From Viridibacterium silvisoli (GTDB lineage: Bacteria; Pseudomonadota; Gammaproteobacteria; Burkholderiales; Rhodocyclaceae), in contig NZ_JAYXHS010000001.1 of the NCBI RefSeq assembly GCF_036017035.1, positions 1,860,001-1,924,000 of the forward strand: a stretch of DNA of 64,000 nt, in the 5' to 3' direction. Each line of letters opens with the position of its first letter. The first letter of the stretch is position 1. Both the position numbers and the translations under genes were made by a program. The notes beneath the pieces were generated by a model that was given only the letters and a program-made list of their open reading frames with translations, was not told the DNA's origin and searched no databases. Positions 8,255-17,002 of the stretch are shown one piece after another.

Positions 8255-9346
8255 ATGCAACGTCGTCAGTTCCTTCTTTCCTCGCTCGCCGCTGGCGGAG
8301 CGTTTGTCTTGCCTGAATTTGCGCAGGCCGCCTACACGGTCGCCTCGCCACTCAAGATCGGCTTCTGCTATTCCGGCCCGATCGGGGATTCCGGCTGGAC
8401 CTATCAACACGAGCTTGGCCGTCGTCTGGTCGAGAAGACCTATGGCGACAAGGTGAAGACCTTGTTCGTCGAGAGCGTGCCCGAGACGCCGGACGCCGTG
8501 CGCATCCTGCGCCAGTTCACGCAGCAGGGCTGCGGCATGGTGTTCGCCACCTCGTTCGGCTTCATGGAGTCCACGCTGCGCGTCGCCAAGCAGTTCCCCA
8601 AGGTCGCCTTCGAGCACGCCACGGGCTACAAGTCGGCGGCCAACGTTGGCCTGTACCAGACGCGCTTCTACGAAGGTGCCTACCTGCTCGGCATACTCGC
8701 CGGCAAGATGACCAAGACCAATACGCTGGGCTTCGTCGGCTCGGTGCCGATTCCCGAAGTGCTGCGCAATATCAACGCTTTTACGCTTGGCGCGCGCAGC
8801 GTCAATCCGAAGGTGCAGACCAAGGTCATCTGGATCAACTCCTGGTACGACCCGGGCCGTGAGCGCGAGACAGCGGAAGCGCTGGTGGCGCAGGGCGCGG
8901 ACATCCTCTACCAGGGCACGGACTCGCCCTCCGTCGTGCAGGTTGCGCAGGAGCGTGGCCTTTACGCATTCGGCCAGGACTCGGACATGAGCAAGCACGG
9001 TCCCAAGTCACACCTCTCGGCCAACGTCGCCAACTGGAGCGTGTACTACGTCAAGAAAGTTGGCGACATGCTGGAAGGCAAGTGGAAGCCCGAGGATACG
9101 AAGTGGGGCATGAAAGAAGGCATGGTGCAGCTTTCGCCGCTCAACCCCGGCGTGCCGGCGGATGTGGCCAGGTTGTTCGAAGCGAAGAAGGCAGAGATTG
9201 TCGCCGGCAAGTTCCAGCCCTTCACCGGACCGATCAAGGACAACGAAGGCAAGGAACGCGTGGCGGCAGGGAAAGTGCTTTCGGAGGAGGAGCTGTGGTC
9301 TTTGAAATGGTATGCCGAAGGGGTAATTGGAAAGGTGCCGGGCTGA
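8255..9346 (+). CDS. BMP-family ABC transporter substrate-binding protein (copy 1)
   Basis: This 363-residue protein has a short Tat/Sec signal (QRRQFLLSSLAAGGAFVLP) and a BMP (basic membrane protein/Med) periplasmic-binding fold: LKIGFCYSGPIGDSGWTYQH, TSFGFMESTLRVAKQFP and YQGTDSPSVVQVAQERG. BMP proteins feed nucleosides or purine-related compounds to ABC importers. No BMP-type permease or ATPase is adjacent, so this is an orphan component. A second, diverged copy lies at 19107-20219. Its setting among allantoin and purine genes suggests a purine or ureide ligand, which is inference. Confidence 0.9.
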   Translation: MQRRQFLLSSLAAGGAFVLPEFAQAAYTVASPLKIGFCYSGPIGDSGWTYQHELGRRLVEKTYGDKVKTLFVESVPETPDAVRILRQFTQQGCGMVFATSFGFMESTLRVAKQFPKVAFEHATGYKSAANVGLYQTRFYEGAYLLGILAGKMTKTNTLGFVGSVPIPEVLRNINAFTLGARSVNPKVQTKVIWINSWYDPGRERETAEALVAQGADILYQGTDSPSVVQVAQERGLYAFGQDSDMSKHGPKSHLSANVANWSVYYVKKVGDMLEGKWKPEDTKWGMKEGMVQLSPLNPGVPADVARLFEAKKAEIVAGKFQPFTGPIKDNEGKERVAAGKVLSEEELWSLKWYAEGVIGKVPG

Positions 9347-9358
9347 CGCGATGACGTT

Positions 9359-9450
9359 GTAGGAGCGGGCCATGCCCGCGACCACGCAGGCTTCAAATTG
9401 GCACTGACTTTTTCGTGCCCGTGGTGTCGCGGGCATGGCCCGCTCCTACA
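9359..9450. repeat. Inverted repeat, family D
   Basis: Perfect 25-base inverted arms at 9359-9383 and 9426-9450 (starting TGTAGGAGCGGGCCATGCCC) are separated by 42 bases. The element lies 13 bases after the BMP stop codon, where a hairpin could protect or end the transcript. It is the only copy of this family in the window. Confidence 0.88.
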
Positions 9451-9497
9451 TGTGCGTCGTGAAGTGCGGTAGCCACAGAATGAAAGGTAGTTGGAAC

Positions 9498-10139
9498 ATG
9501 GACATCGATTTCACCAGCATCACCGAATACCAGCGCTACAAGCTGATGGCCAGCCTCATCGTGCCGCGCCCCATCGCGCTGGTCACGACCGTGGGCGAGG
9601 ACGGTGTCGTCAACGCCGCGCCGTTCAGCATGTTCTGCATGGTCGGCGAAGAGCCGCCGCTCGTGATGGTGAGCATCAATCGCAAGAAGGATGGCGGACT
9701 CAAGGACACGGCGCGCAACATCCTCGCCAATGGCGAGTTCGTTGTGCATCTCGCCGACGAGGAAATCGCCGAGCGCATGCACTTCTGCGGCGACAGCCTG
9801 CCGCCGGAGCATAGCGAGATGGATCACGTCGGTTTCAACGCACTGCCATCGCAAGCCATCAAACCGCCACGCATCGCCGAAGCGCCGGTCGCCTTCGAAT
9901 GCAATATCTACGAGACCATCGTCACCGAGAGCCGTCACATCTTCCTCGGGCGGGTGTTGTGGCTGCACGTGCGCGACGGCCTCGTCGACACCGAGAAATG
10001 GCGTGTGCGCCTGCAGGACTACTTCCCCGTCGGCCGTTTCGGCGCGAGCTTCTACACGCGCACGCGCGACCGCTTCGCCATTGAAGCGCCGGGGCATGAC
10101 AAGAGCGAAGGGCGCAGCACGCCCATCGATGAGATCTAG
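9498..10139 (+). CDS. Flavin reductase-like domain protein
   Basis: This 213-residue protein belongs to the flavin-reductase-like (DIM6/NTAB) family of FMN-binding split-barrel proteins: YKLMASLIVPRPIALVTTV at the start, then NAAPFSMFCMVGEEPPLVMV and DTARNILANGEFVVHL. Such proteins bind FMN and either supply reduced flavin to a partner monooxygenase or act alone. I placed the start at ATG 9498 because it gives the usual MDIDF... N-terminus; upstream in-frame ATGs would run into the inverted repeat. It lies between a BMP-type protein and a deaminase and ends 26 bases before the latter, so they are probably co-transcribed. Confidence 0.85.
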   Translation: MDIDFTSITEYQRYKLMASLIVPRPIALVTTVGEDGVVNAAPFSMFCMVGEEPPLVMVSINRKKDGGLKDTARNILANGEFVVHLADEEIAERMHFCGDSLPPEHSEMDHVGFNALPSQAIKPPRIAEAPVAFECNIYETIVTESRHIFLGRVLWLHVRDGLVDTEKWRVRLQDYFPVGRFGASFYTRTRDRFAIEAPGHDKSEGRSTPIDEI

Positions 10140-10165
10140 AAAATTTCCGGACAGAGGTTCAGGAC

Positions 10166-10636
10166 ATGAGTAACTTTAGCGAAGCCGACACGCGTTACAT
10201 GAGACTTGCCATCGACGCCTCGCGCGCAGCCGTGGCAGAAGGCAATTTCCCCTATGGCGCAACCTTGCTGAGCGCAGATGGACGCGCCCACGTCTCGCAC
10301 AACAACCAGGTCACGACGGGCGATTGCACAGGGCATGCAGAGGTGGTTCTCGTGCGCGAAGTCGCGCAGAAACTCGGACTGGATGCACTCGTCGGCGCAA
10401 CGGTTTACGCCAGTGGCGAACCTTGCGCGATGTGCACGGGTGCGCTGTTCTGGGCGGGGGTGTCACGCATCGTCTATGCGATGCCCACTCCGGTCCTCAA
10501 CGCCATCGGCGGCGCGCCTTACATCTTGCCGCGGACAGCCGATGTGCTGGCGGGCGCGTCACGCAAGATCTCTGTAGAAGGCCCGCTGCTCGAAGAAGAG
10601 GCGACGGCCGTGCTGCGCGAGTTCGCCGCGCGTTGA
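10166..10636 (+). CDS. CDA-superfamily deaminase, possibly guanine deaminase
   Basis: This 156-residue zinc enzyme has the cytidine-deaminase-fold signature HAEVVLVREV (zinc His and catalytic Glu) and GEPCAMCTGALFWAG (the two zinc cysteines). Length and layout match GuaD-type guanine deaminases and related nucleoside deaminases such as TadA. A purine substrate (guanine to xanthine) is favoured by the surrounding alc/allA, NCS2 permease and BMP-type genes. TadA is less likely because that tRNA enzyme normally sits in a housekeeping context. The substrate assignment is inference; the deaminase fold is certain. Confidence 0.85.
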   Translation: MSNFSEADTRYMRLAIDASRAAVAEGNFPYGATLLSADGRAHVSHNNQVTTGDCTGHAEVVLVREVAQKLGLDALVGATVYASGEPCAMCTGALFWAGVSRIVYAMPTPVLNAIGGAPYILPRTADVLAGASRKISVEGPLLEEEATAVLREFAAR

Positions 10637-10693
10637 GAGCCGGGCCGTATGAGCAACCAGAACCGTTTCGCGTATGGCGACCCTACCGGTCAG

Positions 10694-11338
10694 TCAGGAA
10701 AAGACGATGGCGGAGCCATGCTGGATGCTCAGTTGTGCCGAGTCGTAGAGAGCCAACCAGGATGCATACTCCCTGTGGAGCCCTTCATCGCTGTGAGTGA
10801 CTTGATTGATCCGCTCGGCCTCGACATCCGACAGCAGTCCGTCCTGCAAATCGATACCAAGCGCCGGGGCCACCAATACCAGCTCCTCCAGCAATCTGTA
10901 TGACGAGCCGAGCATGCCTCCCGGAAGATCGTCCGCCTCATCGTCTGCAAACAGGACGTCATGAAAGTCGACAGGCAGGTAATAGCCTTCTGCATCCGAG
11001 TGGCAAAGGAGATGGCTGCTGAACGACTCGAGAGCCTCCTCGATGGCTGGATCCGAACCCGGATCAATACCGTCTTTCACCGGTGTCGCTATCCAGTCCG
11101 GATCTTCCGAGCGGTACGCGTATGCACGGCGAAGATAGTGAATGAAGGAGTAAGGGAACGAGCATAGCGATGCCCGTGATACGAGGGGTGGCAGGACGCG
11201 GGGCTCTGTGTGTGACGGCAATCCGGCAGCATTGAGCAGCTTGTTTGCCGCCGTCATGCCTTCTTCAAACCACTCAGCGCCTTCTGGATCGTGCTCCAGA
11301 ATATCGGCCAGATATCCAACACTGATTGCGAGGCCCAC
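10694..11338 (-). CDS. Hypothetical protein, no recognised domain
   Basis: This 214-residue cytosolic protein starts with GTG 11338 preceded by AGGGAG at five bases, good evidence that it is real. It begins MGLAISVGYLADILEHDPEG and is acidic, with LPPLVSRASLCSFPYSFIHY and a run of Asp/Glu residues around LFADDEADDLPGG. There are no membrane helices or signal peptide. It resembles uncharacterised proteins seen in actinobacteria that start MGL-SVG-LAD, but I know no function. It stands alone, antisense to both neighbours. Confidence 0.65.
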   Translation of the reverse strand: MGLAISVGYLADILEHDPEGAEWFEEGMTAANKLLNAAGLPSHTEPRVLPPLVSRASLCSFPYSFIHYLRRAYAYRSEDPDWIATPVKDGIDPGSDPAIEEALESFSSHLLCHSDAEGYYLPVDFHDVLFADDEADDLPGGMLGSSYRLLEELVLVAPALGIDLQDGLLSDVEAERINQVTHSDEGLHREYASWLALYDSAQLSIQHGSAIVFS

Positions 11339-11427
11339 GGAGTCTCCCTTTGTCTTGCGACGTTACTTGGCCATTGCTGGCGGGGCCTCATCCTAACGCA
11401 TCCTTTGTTGCGGAGATGGCGAAGGTC

Positions 11428-11898
11428 TTACGCCGGTGACGAGCGTAGAGGAGTGACCGTGTTGCCACGGATCAGGTATTCCGCGCGCAGCACTGCATCG
11501 CCTTTTTCACCGGCAAAGGTATAGCCGACCAGTTCCAGTTCCTCGCCCACCTTGACCTCCGGCACTTTCCATGCCGACAGGCGTGTCAGTGGCGAGAGCT
11601 CGATCTCCCATTTCTCGTCGCGGCGGGTGGGCACAACGGCACGGGCAAAGATGGGGCCCGCGTCTATTCCCGCAGATTGCGCTGGCGCGGTGCGTGATTT
11701 GAGACTCGCCGGCACGGCGAGGGGCTGGTTGAGCTGCAGGATCAGTTCGGCGTGCGGGTTCTGCCATTCCACTTCGACGACCTTGCCCGCAAGGTAGAGC
11801 GGACGGGTTTCATCGAAGCCGCTCCAGCCGTGGTGGGCGAGAGCGCTGCCGCTGGCGAGCAGCAAGGGCATGCCGAAAACGAAGTCTCTGCGTTGCAT
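11428..11898 (-). CDS. DUF6152 family periplasmic protein
   Basis: This 156-residue protein has a signal peptide (MQRRDFVFGMPLLLASGSALA), then the DUF6152 core HHGWSGFDETRPLYLAGKVV with VEWQNPHAEL, ending in a beta-rich domain. The family is small and secreted, with no established activity. The conserved HH directly after signal cleavage could bind metal (inference). It lies 10 bases downstream of the membrane protein at 11909-12337 and is very probably co-transcribed with it. Confidence 0.82.
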   Translation of the reverse strand: MQRRDFVFGMPLLLASGSALAHHGWSGFDETRPLYLAGKVVEVEWQNPHAELILQLNQPLAVPASLKSRTAPAQSAGIDAGPIFARAVVPTRRDEKWEIELSPLTRLSAWKVPEVKVGEELELVGYTFAGEKGDAVLRAEYLIRGNTVTPLRSSPA

Positions 11899-11908
11899 GA
11901 TGTTCTCC

Positions 11909-12337
11909 TCAGATGTAGGCGATCCAGCGGCCGCAGATGATGACGGCGATCCAGATCAGGACGGACAGCCCCGCTTGGCAGCGGCTCGTGAAATCTTCGC
12001 GCAATGGGCCGCGCGCGTGGAGCATGCCGGCATTGCAGCCGGCGAGCATGACGAGACCGATCTTGGCAGTGAATACCGGGTTGGCGATCAGTTCGCCGGC
12101 ACGCGCGTAGAACATCGTCATGCCTGTGGCGGCAGCCAGTGCGAATCCCGCCAGCGTGCAGGGCAGCACGCTGCGTGCAAGGGCGGTTAGATCGAGGCGG
12201 CGCAACAGCCCGAGCAGTCGCAGGTCCACGATCATGAGGCTGCCGAACAGCGTGGCGAGGCCGATGATGTGAAGCGTCTCGAGTATCGGGTAGGCGAGGC
12301 TGGTGCGCAGCCAGAGCGCCGCCGGACTATCGAACAT
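11909..12337 (-). CDS. DUF6644-like four-helix membrane protein
   Basis: This 142-residue protein has about four membrane helices and the recognisable start LRTSLAYPILETLHIIGLAT followed by LFGSLMIVDLRLLGLLRR. In related small membrane proteins often found next to DUF6152 genes, the His in LETLHIIG recurs. The two genes together may form a membrane/periplasmic metal- or haem-handling pair, but nothing in the sequence proves this. ATG 12337 is preceded by no strong Shine-Dalgarno. Confidence 0.75.
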   Translation of the reverse strand: MFDSPAALWLRTSLAYPILETLHIIGLATLFGSLMIVDLRLLGLLRRLDLTALARSVLPCTLAGFALAAATGMTMFYARAGELIANPVFTAKIGLVMLAGCNAGMLHARGPLREDFTSRCQAGLSVLIWIAVIICGRWIAYI

Positions 12338-12607
12338 GCCGACCGCCAGTGAGCATGGTCTGGCAGGCTTCCGCCGGAGTCACAGGTGGAGAGAGGGATG
12401 GGACCACGCACGACTGGTTTGCGACGGGGAACATGGCTGGCTCCGCTCAGGTCATGACGACACGGACCAGTCTGCACGCCTTCGGTTCCCGGCGGGGCTT
12501 TTTTGGCGCGCTGGCCTCGCATGCGCCTGCATGTCACACGGCGGCAGGCTGCTTCGTCTACGGGGTATGTGTTCCACTTGTCGCAATTCCAGATGATTCC
12601 CCTTGCC

Positions 12608-13534
12608 ATGACAACGCTTGCCGAACGCGCTCTGCGCTATGACCGCGAACATGCACGCAGCCTGCGCGCACTTTCTTACCGCATGCTCGGCTCACGGGCC
12701 GAAGCCGAGGACATCGTACAGGAGGCCTGGATGCGTTGGGCCGAGGTGGACGAGAGCACGGTCCAGCACGCCGGCGCTTTTCTCTCACGCCTCGTGACCA
12801 ATCTATGCCTCGACAAACTGGGCTCGGCTGCCGCGCGGCGCGAACAGTATGTCGGCGTGTGGTTGCCCGAGCCGTTGCTGGACGAAGCGGGCTGGTCGCC
12901 CGGGCCCGAGGTGCAGGCGGAGTTTGCGGAGGATGTGTCGGTGGCTTTCATGCTGGCACTGGAGCGACTGTCGCCACTGGAGCGTGCGGCCTTCCTGCTG
13001 CATGACGTGTTTGACCTGGACTTTGATGAAGTCGGGCGTCGCCTCGAGCGCGATGCGGCAGCGTGTCGCAAACTGGCCAGCCGCGCACGCAACCACGTGA
13101 AAACCGATTACGCGCGTCACGAGGTGGATGCGGAAGAGCGGGATCGCCTGTTCAATGCCTTCAGCGAGGCACTGGGCAGCCTCGATGTGGATGCGCTGGC
13201 TCGCGTGCTGGCCGACGATTGCGTCATGCTGGCTGACGGCGGCGGCAAGGTCAGCGCAGTGGCTCGCCCATTGCACGGCGGGGCACTGATCGCGCAGACC
13301 TTTATCGGCTTCGCCAGGCTGCCGACCAGTCAGGGCTGGCGCTTGCAGGCGATGCGCATCAACGGCCTGCCCGGCTGCCTGGTATTCGACGCTGCCGGCA
13401 CTCTCGTGCAGACCATCGCCCTGGCACCGTCGGCAACCGAATCGGGGCGCATCGGCGCGCTGTACGTCCAGCGCAATCCCGACAAACTGGCCGGCGTGCT
13501 GGCTGCGCTGGAGCGTAGTGCGGGCGTGGTGTGA
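12608..13534 (+). CDS. ECF41-group RNA polymerase sigma factor (SigJ-like)
   Basis: This 308-residue protein contains sigma-2 (ALSYRMLGSRAEAEDIVQEA), sigma-4 (LSPLERAAFLLHDVFDLDFD) and a C-terminal SnoaL-like domain. All three ECF41 hallmarks are present: WLPEPL at 85-90 between the sigma domains, DGGGK at 210-214 and NPDKL at 290-294. In ECF41 the SnoaL extension replaces an anti-sigma factor and tunes activity. The next gene encodes a carboxymuconolactone-decarboxylase-like protein, the usual ECF41 target. ATG 12608 was chosen over ATG 12593 because it aligns with the common MTTLAERAL start; neither has a strong Shine-Dalgarno. Confidence 0.9.
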   Translation: MTTLAERALRYDREHARSLRALSYRMLGSRAEAEDIVQEAWMRWAEVDESTVQHAGAFLSRLVTNLCLDKLGSAAARREQYVGVWLPEPLLDEAGWSPGPEVQAEFAEDVSVAFMLALERLSPLERAAFLLHDVFDLDFDEVGRRLERDAAACRKLASRARNHVKTDYARHEVDAEERDRLFNAFSEALGSLDVDALARVLADDCVMLADGGGKVSAVARPLHGGALIAQTFIGFARLPTSQGWRLQAMRINGLPGCLVFDAAGTLVQTIALAPSATESGRIGALYVQRNPDKLAGVLAALERSAGVV

Positions 13535-13567
13535 AAGCAGGAGAGCCGAGCGTTATTCTCGTGGTGA

Positions 13568-13594
13568 TGTCACACGACGCCGGGCTGCGTCGTC
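13568..13594 (+). promoter_or_regulatory. Candidate ECF41 promoter upstream of CMD gene
   Basis: TGTCACA (13568-13574) is followed after 16 bases by CGTC (13591-13594), about 57 bases before the next gene. This matches the -35/-10 consensus reported for ECF41 sigma factors. The same bases also contain ACGACGC...GCGTCGT, a seven-base-pair hairpin that could instead help terminate the sigma-factor transcript. Confidence 0.6.
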
Positions 13595-13651
13595 TTGAGG
13601 GTGTGATCACAAACATTCACCCTACATCACCTACAGGAAAGACAAACGAGC

Positions 13652-14146
13652 ATGAACCATACTGCCCAACCCCGCCTGAACTATCAGCAACAGTCGCCCG
13701 AGCTGGTCAACAAACTCGTCGAGCTGAGCATGGCCATCACACGCAGCGGCGACATCGAGCAGCGCCTGTCGCACCTCGTCGACATCCGTGCTTCGCAACT
13801 CAACGGCTGCGCCTTCTGCCTGGATATGCACGTCAAGGAAGCCAAGCTGCATGGCGAGCGCGAGCTGCGTCTGTACCACGTCGCGATCTGGCGCGAGTCG
13901 CCACTATTCACGGCGAAGGAACGCGCAGCACTGGCCTTCACTGAAGCGCTGACGCAGATCGCACCCGGCGGCATCTCCGATGAGCTCTATGCCGAGATGC
14001 GCGAGCAGTTCAGCGAAAAGGAGCTGGCAACGCTGACCTTCCGTGTGATGACCATCAATGCATGGAATCGCGCCAACGTGGCCTTCCGCACCACACCCGG
14101 TGCAGCAGACAAGGCATTCGGCCTGGACAAGGCCGAGCTGTTCTAA
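13652..14146 (+). CDS. Carboxymuconolactone decarboxylase family (AhpD-like) protein
   Basis: This 164-residue protein has the AhpD-like signature ASQLNGCAFCLDMHVKEA with a CxxC and downstream His, the redox site of alkylhydroperoxidase-D-type peroxidases, and WRESPLFTAKERAALAFTEA typical of the family. It probably detoxifies peroxides or another oxidant using a thiol. It follows the ECF41 sigma factor gene by 117 bases and carries an ECF41-like promoter, the standard sigma-target pairing. It is convergent with the permease gene, with a hairpin between them. Confidence 0.9.
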   Translation: MNHTAQPRLNYQQQSPELVNKLVELSMAITRSGDIEQRLSHLVDIRASQLNGCAFCLDMHVKEAKLHGERELRLYHVAIWRESPLFTAKERAALAFTEALTQIAPGGISDELYAEMREQFSEKELATLTFRVMTINAWNRANVAFRTTPGAADKAFGLDKAELF

Positions 14147-14190
14147 GCGGAAACGGCGACAGGATCCCGTCGCCGTGATCGTGCAGAGAG

Positions 14191-14215
14191 CAAAGCGCGC
14201 ATGGCACGCGCTTTG
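14191..14215. terminator. Hairpin between convergent genes
   Basis: A nine-base-pair stem (CAAAGCGCG pairing with CGCGCTTTG) with a seven-base loop lies between the CMD gene and the convergent permease gene. A-rich and T-rich stem ends could serve both strands, though a long T-run is missing. Confidence 0.5.
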
Positions 14216-14224
14216 CCACGCCGG

Positions 14225-15826
14225 TTACGCTGCAGCGGGTTGTTCGCCGTGCGTCATCTTCTCCTCCATCACAGGGGACGCGACGGCATATTTCGCGCAG
14301 GTGGCAAGAATGGCGGCAACGACCAGATAGGCCAGTGCCATGATCGGGCTCTGGCCGATGCCGATCGCCTCGCCGTGCATGAAACCGAAGAAGGTCAGCA
14401 ACGAGGCCACGATCGCAAACGCTGCCGCCTTCATGAACAGGCGGTCGATTACGCAGACGCCGATGGCGCCGAGCATCAGGCCGCCGAGAATTGCACCGCC
14501 GCCCATCACTTCGAGGCCGTGATACAGCACGCCGACCTGGCCGAGCTTGTCGAAGCCGACAGCGGCTGCATTGGTGCCCGCGGCGCCGAGCGCGTTGTCT
14601 ATCATCAGCTTGCCCCAGGCCGCGAGGTGCGGCGTGATGGCGAGGATGATGGCCGGCGCGTGACGGTGCGGAGTCTCCTGGAAGGCCTGCGCGCCGATCA
14701 GCATGCCGATGTAGAGCAGGATGGGCGAGATGGCGACGACCGGGATCAGCGCCATCATCAGCGCGATGATGCCGAACCAGGCGAGGATGAGCACGATGAG
14801 TCCCGTGGCGGCCGAGTAACCGATGCGCCCGCCCATCGACTTCCAGCCGGGGTGGCCGATGTACACGGCGTTGATGAAGGGGTTGCCCATGCAGCAACCA
14901 ATCAGGCTGATGATGCCGTCTGCAGTCAGCACGCGCGTCGTCGGGAAGCTGTCGCCCGCGACCGCAGCGCTTTCGACGTTATCCATCGCCTCGACCAGGT
15001 CGTAGATTCCGAACGGGATGGCGGTGACGAGGATGATGCCGAGGAACTCGAAGCCCGAGAAAATGTGGCCAACGGCAGGCAGGGGCACCGAGAAACCGAA
15101 GTTCGATAGCGCCGAAGTGATGTTCTCGCTCGCCATGCCGCCGAAATGGTAACCAAACATGGTCGAGCCCCAGGCGATCAGCGTGCCGACGGCAATGGCA
15201 ACGAGGCCGGCAGGGATGCCCCGGAAGAAGCGCACGCCCCCGAGCCAGCCCAGCATGATGATGGAGAAGCACACCGCGCCGATCAGCGGCGTCATGAACA
15301 TCTCCTGCGCGGGGCGCATCGAGATGAAGGCGATCGACACACCGGCCAGCGTGCCGAGCAGTGCAGCGCGCGGCGTGATCTTGCGGATGTAGGGGGCGAC
15401 GAAGCCGCCAGCCATGAGCACGAAGCTCTGCACGAAGACCCATGTCAAGCCGGCTTCCCAGCCCTTGACGGGGTCACCCGTCTTGAGCGCAATCGGCAGC
15501 ATGATGACGAAGACCACCACGAACATGTGCGGCACGCTGATACCCGAGGGCAGGGCGCACACATCCGTTCGCCCGGTCTTCTTGGCCAGCTTCCAGGCAA
15601 GGTACGCGTAGTAGAAGGTCGAGAGGAACATCATCAAACCCACGGCGGGCAGGATGCGGCCGAAGACAATGGCATCTGGCATCTTCAACACGAAGCGCAG
15701 CAAGCCGGTGAGGACCAGCATGTTGACGAGGATGTTGGTACCGAAACCGAATAGCGCGTTCCAGTCGCCCGGCGTCCATAGCTGGGGTTTGAACGAACTC
15801 AAGGTAGTTGGACTCGTGGCTTTCAT
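14225..15826 (-). CDS. NCS2-family purine/xanthine-type permease
   Basis: This 533-residue polytopic protein (12 or more helices) resembles AzgA-like NCS2 transporters: NALFGFGTNILVNMLVLTGL near the start, VCALPSGISVPHMFVVVFVI, EAMDNVESAAVAGDSFPTTR with the acidic substrate-site glutamate, and a helix 10-like MGGRIGYSAATGL. NCS2 proteins import nucleobases with protons. The presence of alc, allA and a deaminase argues for a purine such as hypoxanthine, guanine or xanthine. AGGGAG precedes ATG 15826. The isochorismatase-like gene upstream on the same strand is 184 bases away, so an operon is possible. Confidence 0.85.
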   Translation of the reverse strand: MKATSPTTLSSFKPQLWTPGDWNALFGFGTNILVNMLVLTGLLRFVLKMPDAIVFGRILPAVGLMMFLSTFYYAYLAWKLAKKTGRTDVCALPSGISVPHMFVVVFVIMLPIALKTGDPVKGWEAGLTWVFVQSFVLMAGGFVAPYIRKITPRAALLGTLAGVSIAFISMRPAQEMFMTPLIGAVCFSIIMLGWLGGVRFFRGIPAGLVAIAVGTLIAWGSTMFGYHFGGMASENITSALSNFGFSVPLPAVGHIFSGFEFLGIILVTAIPFGIYDLVEAMDNVESAAVAGDSFPTTRVLTADGIISLIGCCMGNPFINAVYIGHPGWKSMGGRIGYSAATGLIVLILAWFGIIALMMALIPVVAISPILLYIGMLIGAQAFQETPHRHAPAIILAITPHLAAWGKLMIDNALGAAGTNAAAVGFDKLGQVGVLYHGLEVMGGGAILGGLMLGAIGVCVIDRLFMKAAAFAIVASLLTFFGFMHGEAIGIGQSPIMALAYLVVAAILATCAKYAVASPVMEEKMTHGEQPAAA

Positions 15827-16010
15827 GGCAGCACTCCCTTCCTGATCGCCCGGCGAATGAGGGCGAACGACAACACTCTCAGTTGATCAGGCGACTACGC
15901 TGCGCGCGATGCGCTGACGCGTGCTCTTGCTGGCATGCCGGATCAATACCCTTGGTGTCCACACAGGTCTCGTTGCAGCGTGTGCGCCGAGGCCAGTGCA
16001 GGCACCTCTT

Positions 16011-16679
16011 TCAATCGAGCGCGGCCAGGATCTTTCCCGAGTCCGACACCCAACCAAAAATTCCGCCCTGCGCGGCGATCATGCGCAGGCCCATTTCGTG
16101 AAACTCGGGGAAGTACGAAGCGCAGCAGTCGCCCGGTACGATGCAGCGATAGCCGCGATCGTTCGCCTCGCGCACCGTCGTATGCACGCAGACCTCGGTG
16201 GTCACGCCGCACACGATCAGCGATTCGATGTCGCGATTGCGCAGGATGTTGAGCAGCTCGGTGGCATAGAAGGCGCCCTTGCCCGGCTTGTCGATGACGG
16301 GCTCGCCAGCGATGGGATACAGCTCGGGGATGATGTCCTGCCCCGGTTCGCCCCGGATCAGGATGCGCCCCATCGGCCCCGGTGCGCCGATACGCACGCT
16401 GGGGGCGCCGCGCTCCACCTTGGCGCGAGGGGCGTCCGACATGTCCGGCCGATGCCCTTCACGCGTGTGGATGATCAACATGCCCTTGCGCCGCGCGCCG
16501 CCGAGCAGGGCCTTGATCGGCTCTACCGCGGCTTGCAGCAGCGACACATTGTTGCCTAATGACTCCCCGAAGCCCCCCGGCTCCAGGAAGTCGCGCTGCA
16601 TGTCGATCACGATCACTGCCGTGCGGGCAGGATCAATACTGATTGGCTCCGGCTTGGCTTCCACCACGGCTGTGCTCAT
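16011..16679 (-). CDS. Isochorismatase-like cysteine amidohydrolase
   Basis: This 222-residue cysteine hydrolase carries the triad: Asp in VIVIDMQRDFLEPGG, Lys in IDKPGKGAFYATEL and Cys in CGVTTEVCVHTTVREA. The long insertion with SDAPRAKVERGAP resembles biuret hydrolase and ureidoacrylate amidohydrolase (RutB-like) relatives, which release ammonia or carbamate from ureido compounds. In this location, beside a purine permease and a DUF1989 protein, a role in nitrogen scavenging is likely. The precise substrate cannot be told from sequence. GAGGGGAG lies before ATG 16679. Confidence 0.82.
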   Translation of the reverse strand: MSTAVVEAKPEPISIDPARTAVIVIDMQRDFLEPGGFGESLGNNVSLLQAAVEPIKALLGGARRKGMLIIHTREGHRPDMSDAPRAKVERGAPSVRIGAPGPMGRILIRGEPGQDIIPELYPIAGEPVIDKPGKGAFYATELLNILRNRDIESLIVCGVTTEVCVHTTVREANDRGYRCIVPGDCCASYFPEFHEMGLRMIAAQGGIFGWVSDSGKILAALD

Positions 16680-16875
16680 CGCGAACTCCCCTCAAGACAT
16701 GCGGCCCTGAGGACTAAGCAAAAGCCGAACCACTTGCATACATGATTGTGGACAACGTGGAATACCGCGCCGGATATGGTTCTCGGCTGGAGTGACGGTT
16801 TTTCCGGCGACGGCAGCGGGCACCGGAGTGGCTCAAGGGCGGGGTGGATGCGCGATGGTGAGGCGTGCCGGCAGC

Positions 16876-16979
16876 GTAGGTCGGAAAAGCGCAGCGCCTT
16901 CCGACATCAGGCGGTTCGATAGACGCCTGGCCTTCTCGTGCGTCTGGATGTCGGAAGGCGCTGCGCTTTTCCGACCTAC
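16876..16979. repeat. REPIN, family C copy 2 (RAYT upstream flank)
   Basis: Two nearly perfect inverted REP units (arms beginning GTAGGTCGGAAAAGCGCAGC and ending in its inverse) are separated by about 40 bases. The element ends 23 bases before the RAYT start codon. The rest of the 16680-17002 gap shows nothing recognisable. Confidence 0.93.
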
Positions 16980-17002
16980 GAAATGCGCTGCATACTGGTG
17001 GC

